Below are positions 39,138-42,279 of a stretch of 42,279 nucleotides of DNA, piece after piece. The stretch is from NCBI GenBank assembly GCA_026702615.1, contig JAPPBY010000016.1, forward strand, positions 1 through 42,279, in the 5' to 3' direction. Position numbers and translations under genes: made by a program. The stretch comes from Chloroflexota bacterium. GTDB lineage: Bacteria; Chloroflexota; Dehalococcoidia; Tepidiformales; Tepidiformaceae. The notes beneath the pieces were generated by a model that saw only the letters and a program-made list of their open reading frames with translations, was not told the DNA's origin and searched no databases. Numbering within the stretch: position 1 is the first letter of the stretch; each line of letters begins with the position of its first letter.

Positions 39138-39938
39138 CTAGAAGTGGCTCCAGGTGTTGGGGTCGGTCATGTGCCCGCTCGCCACAAGCCGGATGTAGAC
39201 ATCGACGAGGACGATGACGAGGAGGCTCGACCAGGCCCAGAAGCGGTGGTTTTCGTTCCAGATCGTGACGTAGTCCCAGACGCGCTTGCGGGCGCGGGTG
39301 AAGGCGGAGCAGCTGAAGCAGTTGAGGCCACCGCCCACGAAGTGGCGCAGCGAGTGGCAGGAGAAGGTGTACATCATGAGGAGGAAGGCGTTGAGGATGA
39401 GGAGAGCCGAGCCGACCCCGATGCCCCAGCCCTCGCCGGAGACGTAGAGGCTGCGGATGGCGCCGATCCAGAGGAGCGGCACGAACACGAGGGCCACGTA
39501 CATCACGTAGCGGTGCACGTTCTGCATGATGAGGGGGAAGGTGGACTCACCCTTGTAACTCGGTCCCACGTCGCCGACGGCGCAGGCGGGCGGGCTGAGG
39601 AAATAGGAGCGGTAGTAGGCGCGCCGATAGTAGTAGCAGGTGGCGCGGAAGGGGACGGGCCCGATGAGCACGATGAAGGCCGGCGAGAGGTACCAGGCGC
39701 CCTCCCAGTCGGCGTTGATCATGGTGAGCCAGGTGGGTTCGAAGACAGGGCTGAGGAGGTGGGTGCCCTCGACCTCGTAGTGCCCGATGGGGCCGAAATC
39801 CATGATGATGGAGACGGTGAGCCAGCCGAAGAAGAGTGAGAGGCTGGCGAATACGAGTGCCGGTTCGACCCACCATCGGTCTTCCCGGAGCGTGGTCAGA
39901 AATCCGCGTCGAAGGGGCGCGGCGACAGCCTGAGCCAT
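39138..39938 (-). CDS. sdhC: Succinate dehydrogenase membrane subunit, Sdh1-like long form
   Basis: The 266-residue product has five or six hydrophobic segments: about 24-46, a Cys/Tyr-rich region near 95-110 (FRATCYYYRRAYYRSYFLSPP), 145-165, 172-192 and 236-254. Histidines in VHRYVMY, CHSLRHFVGG and NENHRFW could hold heme. Its large size and single-gene form differ from short SdhC/SdhD pairs and match the anchor of mycobacterial Sdh1 (Rv0249c type). CFSCS at about 210 is an unusual extra CxxC. The promoter lies directly upstream, and sdhAB follow. Confidence 0.85.
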   Translation of the reverse strand: MAQAVAAPLRRGFLTTLREDRWWVEPALVFASLSLFFGWLTVSIIMDFGPIGHYEVEGTHLLSPVFEPTWLTMINADWEGAWYLSPAFIVLIGPVPFRATCYYYRRAYYRSYFLSPPACAVGDVGPSYKGESTFPLIMQNVHRYVMYVALVFVPLLWIGAIRSLYVSGEGWGIGVGSALLILNAFLLMMYTFSCHSLRHFVGGGLNCFSCSAFTRARKRVWDYVTIWNENHRFWAWSSLLVIVLVDVYIRLVASGHMTDPNTWSHF

Positions 39939-39982
39939 GGTTACCCTCGGAAGTATCAGGCCTGCGGAACAGGGCCTCCGGC

Positions 39983-40011
39983 ATCCTACCGCCGGCCCCT
40001 ATAGCGGGCAA
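39983..40011 (-). promoter_or_regulatory. sdhCAB promoter
   Basis: On the minus strand TTGCCC and TAGGAT are spaced by 17 nt. Transcription would start about 38 nt before the sdhC ATG. Confidence 0.55.
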
Positions 40012-40063
40012 TTGTCGGGTGGTGGTTGGTGATCGGCGGTCGGGGGGTGGTGGCCGGGGCGCG

Positions 40064-40093
40064 TTGACGGTGCTTGTGATGGCGTGCTACCAA
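40064..40093 (+). promoter_or_regulatory. Promoter of the VOC-P450 operon
   Basis: TTGACG and TACCAA are spaced by 18 nt and lie about 20 nt before the GTG start of the VOC gene, with AGGAG between. Confidence 0.5.
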
Positions 40094-40112
40094 GCCGCGG
40101 CAGGAGTGGCTT

Positions 40113-40490
40113 GTGCTTGGATCGAGTGACCTGACCGTGCTCGTGGGAACCGCCCGCTTCGACGAGGCCCGCGCCTTCTATCGGGAGGCACTCGGGCTCA
40201 CGCTGGTTTCCGAGGACCCCTTTGCCGCCGTCTTCGATGCGCACGGAACGACGCTGCGCCTCTCGAAGGTCGAGGAGCTGACGCCGCAGCCGTTCGCCGT
40301 GCTCGGCTGGTCGGTGGCCGACATCGAGGGCGCCGTCGACGCGCTCCGCGAGCGAGGCGTTGCGTTCGAGCGGTATCCGGGGATGGAGCAGGACGACCGC
40401 GGCCTCTGGCAGGCGCCCGGCGGGCCCCGCATCGCCTGGTTCCGGGACCCCGACGGGAACACGCTCTCCCTCACCGAGGCTTTCGCATGA
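40113..40490 (+). CDS. VOC-family protein (glyoxalase/dioxygenase fold)
   Basis: The 125-residue product has two beta-alpha-beta-beta-beta units: TVLVGTARFDEARAFYREALGLTLVSED and VLGWSVADIEGAVDALRERGVAFERY, ending IAWFRDPDGNTLSLTE, which carries the usual metal-ligand glutamate. Possible metal ligands are few, so its reaction is unknown; glyoxalase, dioxygenase or resistance-protein roles all occur in the fold. The GTG start has AGGAG at 6 nt. It overlaps the P450 gene by 4 nt (ATGA), so the two are coupled. Confidence 0.87.
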   Translation: MLGSSDLTVLVGTARFDEARAFYREALGLTLVSEDPFAAVFDAHGTTLRLSKVEELTPQPFAVLGWSVADIEGAVDALRERGVAFERYPGMEQDDRGLWQAPGGPRIAWFRDPDGNTLSLTEAFA

Positions 40491-41713
40491 CCGCAACCGC
40501 CGACCTCAATCCCTACAACGCCGACGTGATCGAGTGTCCGTACCCAATGTACGAACGCATGCGCGAGCAGGGGGTGTACTACCTCGAATCGGCCGACGCC
40601 TGGATCGTGACGCGCTGGGAGGACGTGCAGTTTGTCCTGAAGCGGTCGGACCTGTTCTCGAACCTGCCGCAGGTGGATCCGCACACACTTTCCGCCGGGC
40701 AAGCGCAACTGGCGCGCGAGACGGGGGCGCTCCCCGGCAGCGATCCACCGGAGCACACGCACTACCGCCGCCTCGCCGGCCCGTGGCTCTCGAAGCGCGG
40801 CATCGAGTCGTTCGAGCCGAACGTGTACCGGGTGATCGACGAGCTCATCGACCGCTTCGTCGACGACGGGGAGGTCGAGCTGGCCAGCCAGTTCTCGACT
40901 CCGCTGACGGTGCTCGTATTCGTCGAACTGATGGGCATCCTCGACGAGGACATTCCCCGGGTGACGAGCTGGGTGAACGACACGATCGAGGCGATGGGCG
41001 CGGGCTTCGGGCTTGTCGAGCGCGAGCGGCTGGCGGAGCTGATGGCGAGTGGCGCGGAGTTCCGCCGCTACCTGCTGGACCTCGCCGAGGAGCGCCGCCA
41101 GAACCCCCGCGGCGACATGCTTACGGACCTCGTGACCGGCCCCATGAAGGGGTTCGGCGGACGCACGCTCCATGAGCAGGAGCTGCAGGGGATGCTGGTG
41201 ACGCTGCTGATGGGCGGCACCGAGACAACCCTGAACATGGTCGACAGCGGCATGTGGCTGCTGCTGGAGCACCCCGAGACGCTGGCGGAGCTCCGCGCCG
41301 ACTACTCCCTCATTCCCAACTTCGTCGAGGAAGCGCTGCGGATCGAGTCGCCGGTGCAGCAACTGGGGCGGCACGCGATCGTCGATACCGAGATCGGGGG
41401 CGTGGCCGTACCGGCGGGCGCGCGTATCTCCATCTTCTACGCAGCCGCCAACCGCGACCCCGAGCACTGGGACGACCCTGAAGCCTTCGACATCCGCCGG
41501 GAGGAGGCAAAGCGGCACCTCGGCTTCGGAGCGGGGGTGCACTACTGCATCGGGGCGCCGCTGGCGCGGATGGAGGGTCGCATCGCCTTCGAGCGCCTGC
41601 TGACGCGCCTCGACAACATCCGCTACAGCCCGGGCAAGAACGACTTCCGGCACGGCCCCAATCACGTCCTGCGCGGCTTCCGGGAGCTCTGGCTGGAGTT
41701 CGACAAGGCGTAG
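40487..41713 (+). CDS. Cytochrome P450
   Basis: The 408-residue product is a soluble bacterial P450. The heme cysteine is Cys354 in FGAGVHYCIGAPLARMEGR. The I-helix reads LLMGGTETTLN (Glu-Thr instead of the usual Asp/Glu-Thr pair, which is accepted), and the K-helix ExxR is seen in EEALRIES. There is no membrane anchor. The redox partner is not encoded nearby. It follows the VOC gene with a 4-nt overlap. The substrate is unknown; terpenoid, fatty-acid or xenobiotic oxidation is possible. Confidence 0.95.
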   Translation: MTATADLNPYNADVIECPYPMYERMREQGVYYLESADAWIVTRWEDVQFVLKRSDLFSNLPQVDPHTLSAGQAQLARETGALPGSDPPEHTHYRRLAGPWLSKRGIESFEPNVYRVIDELIDRFVDDGEVELASQFSTPLTVLVFVELMGILDEDIPRVTSWVNDTIEAMGAGFGLVERERLAELMASGAEFRRYLLDLAEERRQNPRGDMLTDLVTGPMKGFGGRTLHEQELQGMLVTLLMGGTETTLNMVDSGMWLLLEHPETLAELRADYSLIPNFVEEALRIESPVQQLGRHAIVDTEIGGVAVPAGARISIFYAAANRDPEHWDDPEAFDIRREEAKRHLGFGAGVHYCIGAPLARMEGRIAFERLLTRLDNIRYSPGKNDFRHGPNHVLRGFRELWLEFDKA

Positions 41714-41745
41714 GGAGCGAAGTGGTTCGCACAACCTCATCGACA

Positions 41746-41774
41746 TTGCCAAAGTTTGCCAAACGGGCTAGCGT
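41746..41774 (+). promoter_or_regulatory. parDE promoter, leaderless, with direct repeats
   Basis: TTGCCA and TAGCGT are spaced by 17 nt, and the -10 ends 6 nt before the ATG. TTGCCAAA occurs twice in 15 nt (41746-41753 as ATTGCCAAA and 41756-41763 as TTGCCAAA), overlapping the -35 and spacer, which suits ParD binding and autorepression. Confidence 0.6.
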
Positions 41775-41780
41775 TGCGGC

Positions 41781-42020
41781 ATGAGCACGATGAACATCTC
41801 GCTGCCCGAGGCCCTGAAGTCCTTCGTAGACCGACAAGTCAGGACCCGTGGCTACGGCTCGTCGAGCGAGTACGTACGCGAGTTGATCCGGAAAGAACAA
41901 GACATCCAGCGCCTGCGCGACCTGCTCCTTGAGGGGGCCGCGTCGCCGGTGGCGGGTGTCGCCGATGCAGACTTCTTCGAGGGGCTCCGCGCACGGGCTC
42001 GTGACGATAGCCAGGAGTGA
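41781..42020 (+). CDS. parD: ParD-type ribbon-helix-helix antitoxin
   Basis: The 79-residue product starts MNISLPEALKSFVDRQVRTRGYGSSSEYVRELIRKE, the N-terminal ribbon-helix-helix of CC2985/ParD antitoxins. The acidic tail (DADFFEGLRARARDDSQE) would wrap the toxin. There is no Shine-Dalgarno, and the -10 is 6 nt upstream, so it should be translated from a leaderless mRNA. The stop overlaps the parE start. It neutralises ParE and probably represses its own promoter through the repeats. Confidence 0.92.
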   Translation: MSTMNISLPEALKSFVDRQVRTRGYGSSSEYVRELIRKEQDIQRLRDLLLEGAASPVAGVADADFFEGLRARARDDSQE

Positions 42021-42279
42021 CCCCCAAACCGATCGTTCTCCGGGAGCGGGCGCAGCGGGACATCGACGAGGCCGTCGAGCACTATCTGTCCGAGTCGCGA
42101 GCAGCTGTCGCGCTTGCATTCATCGCCGCGCTGGAAGAAGCCTTCCGCCAGATAGGGTTCCACCCGGGGAGCGGTTCGCCCCGATATGCGCGTGAACTGG
42201 ACCTCCCGGGCTTGCGCTCGTGGATGGTGACCGGGTTTCCGTACATGGTGTTCTACGTCGAGCGGGAGGCGGACGTTGA
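42017..42279 (+). CDS. parE: ParE/RelE-type toxin, cut by window end
   Basis: The 87 visible residues begin MTPKPIVLRERAQRDIDEAVEHYLSES, the standard ParE helix pair, followed by FIAALEEAFRQIGFHPGSGSPRYARELDLPGLRSWMVTGFPYMVFYVERE, which gives the last strands of the RelE/ParE fold. ParE toxins poison DNA gyrase. The GTG start overlaps the parD stop (GTGA). The frame is still open at the window edge, so about 10-15 residues are missing. Confidence 0.9.
   Translation, partial: MTPKPIVLRERAQRDIDEAVEHYLSESRAAVALAFIAALEEAFRQIGFHPGSGSPRYARELDLPGLRSWMVTGFPYMVFYVEREADV

Noticed and set aside
37485-39839. 784-codon open frame on the plus strand
   Set aside because: It is antisense to sdhA and sdhC, which have full families and motifs; long antisense frames are normal in GC-rich coding DNA.
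1-42279. CRISPR arrays or rRNA genes
   Set aside because: No regularly spaced direct repeats and no rRNA-like sequence were seen anywhere in the window.

Overview
The window is GC-rich, gene-dense bacterial chromosome with short gaps, many 1-4 nt stop/start overlaps and frequent GTG starts. Gene content (HemK-type PrmC beside prfA, a CBS-less GuaB3-type IMP dehydrogenase, a three-gene Sdh1-type succinate dehydrogenase, LLM-class flavin oxidoreductase, CaiB/BaiF CoA-transferase, P450, a c-di-AMP riboswitch) suggests an aerobic member of the Chloroflexota (a Dehalococcoidia/SAR202-like relative would fit) or a neighbouring Terrabacteria lineage. That assignment is inference; there is no rRNA in the window.

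Layout. 1-7516: start of glutamate synthase (gltB, partial), a PLP aminotransferase and ilvD, then tRNA-Asp with three tiny related genes around it, a ThuA-like/Cys-rich pair and the YifB/ComM AAA+ protein. 7522-8031: a hicBA toxin-antitoxin module with its own operator. 8060-11776: a complete 3,717-bp IS1595-family transposon with 19-bp perfect terminal inverted repeats and an exact 8-bp target duplication. Its cargo is a structured leader RNA and secreted protein gene, a serine-type tRNA carrying an isoleucine anticodon (GAT), and a NYN-domain nuclease-like gene. 11842-28490: housekeeping core with spoT/relA, hisS, prfA-prmC-HAD, guaB3, rsmI, metG-tatD-polyprenyl synthase, fmdB, and dnaX-ybaB-recR-recO. 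28640-31125: a methyltransferase/sugar isomerase/cupin operon followed by a c-di-AMP riboswitch that precedes a 62-codon gene. 31165-36045: aquaporin, CoA-transferase, type II haloacid dehalogenase, and an LLM oxidoreductase/acetoacetate-decarboxylase-like pair. 36124-42279: a RelE-like toxin-antitoxin candidate, sdhCAB, a VOC/P450 operon, and parDE (parE cut by the window end).

How the parts work together. The translation cluster (hisS, prfA, prmC, metG, rsmI), the recombination/replication operon (dnaX-ybaB-recR-recO) and central metabolism (gltB, ilvD, sdhCAB) are ordinary chromosome. The transposon is the clear accessory insertion: it sits between hicBA and a small membrane-protein gene and leaves both promoters intact. 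Its tRNA, if charged by SerRS, would put serine at isoleucine codons; beside a NYN-type nuclease this is the most unusual combination in the window.

A recurring regulatory feature is a -10 hexamer placed 6-8 nt before the start codon with no Shine-Dalgarno (aminotransferase, yifB, transposase, prfA, methyltransferase, CoA-transferase, HAD, parD), which implies that leaderless transcription is common in this organism.
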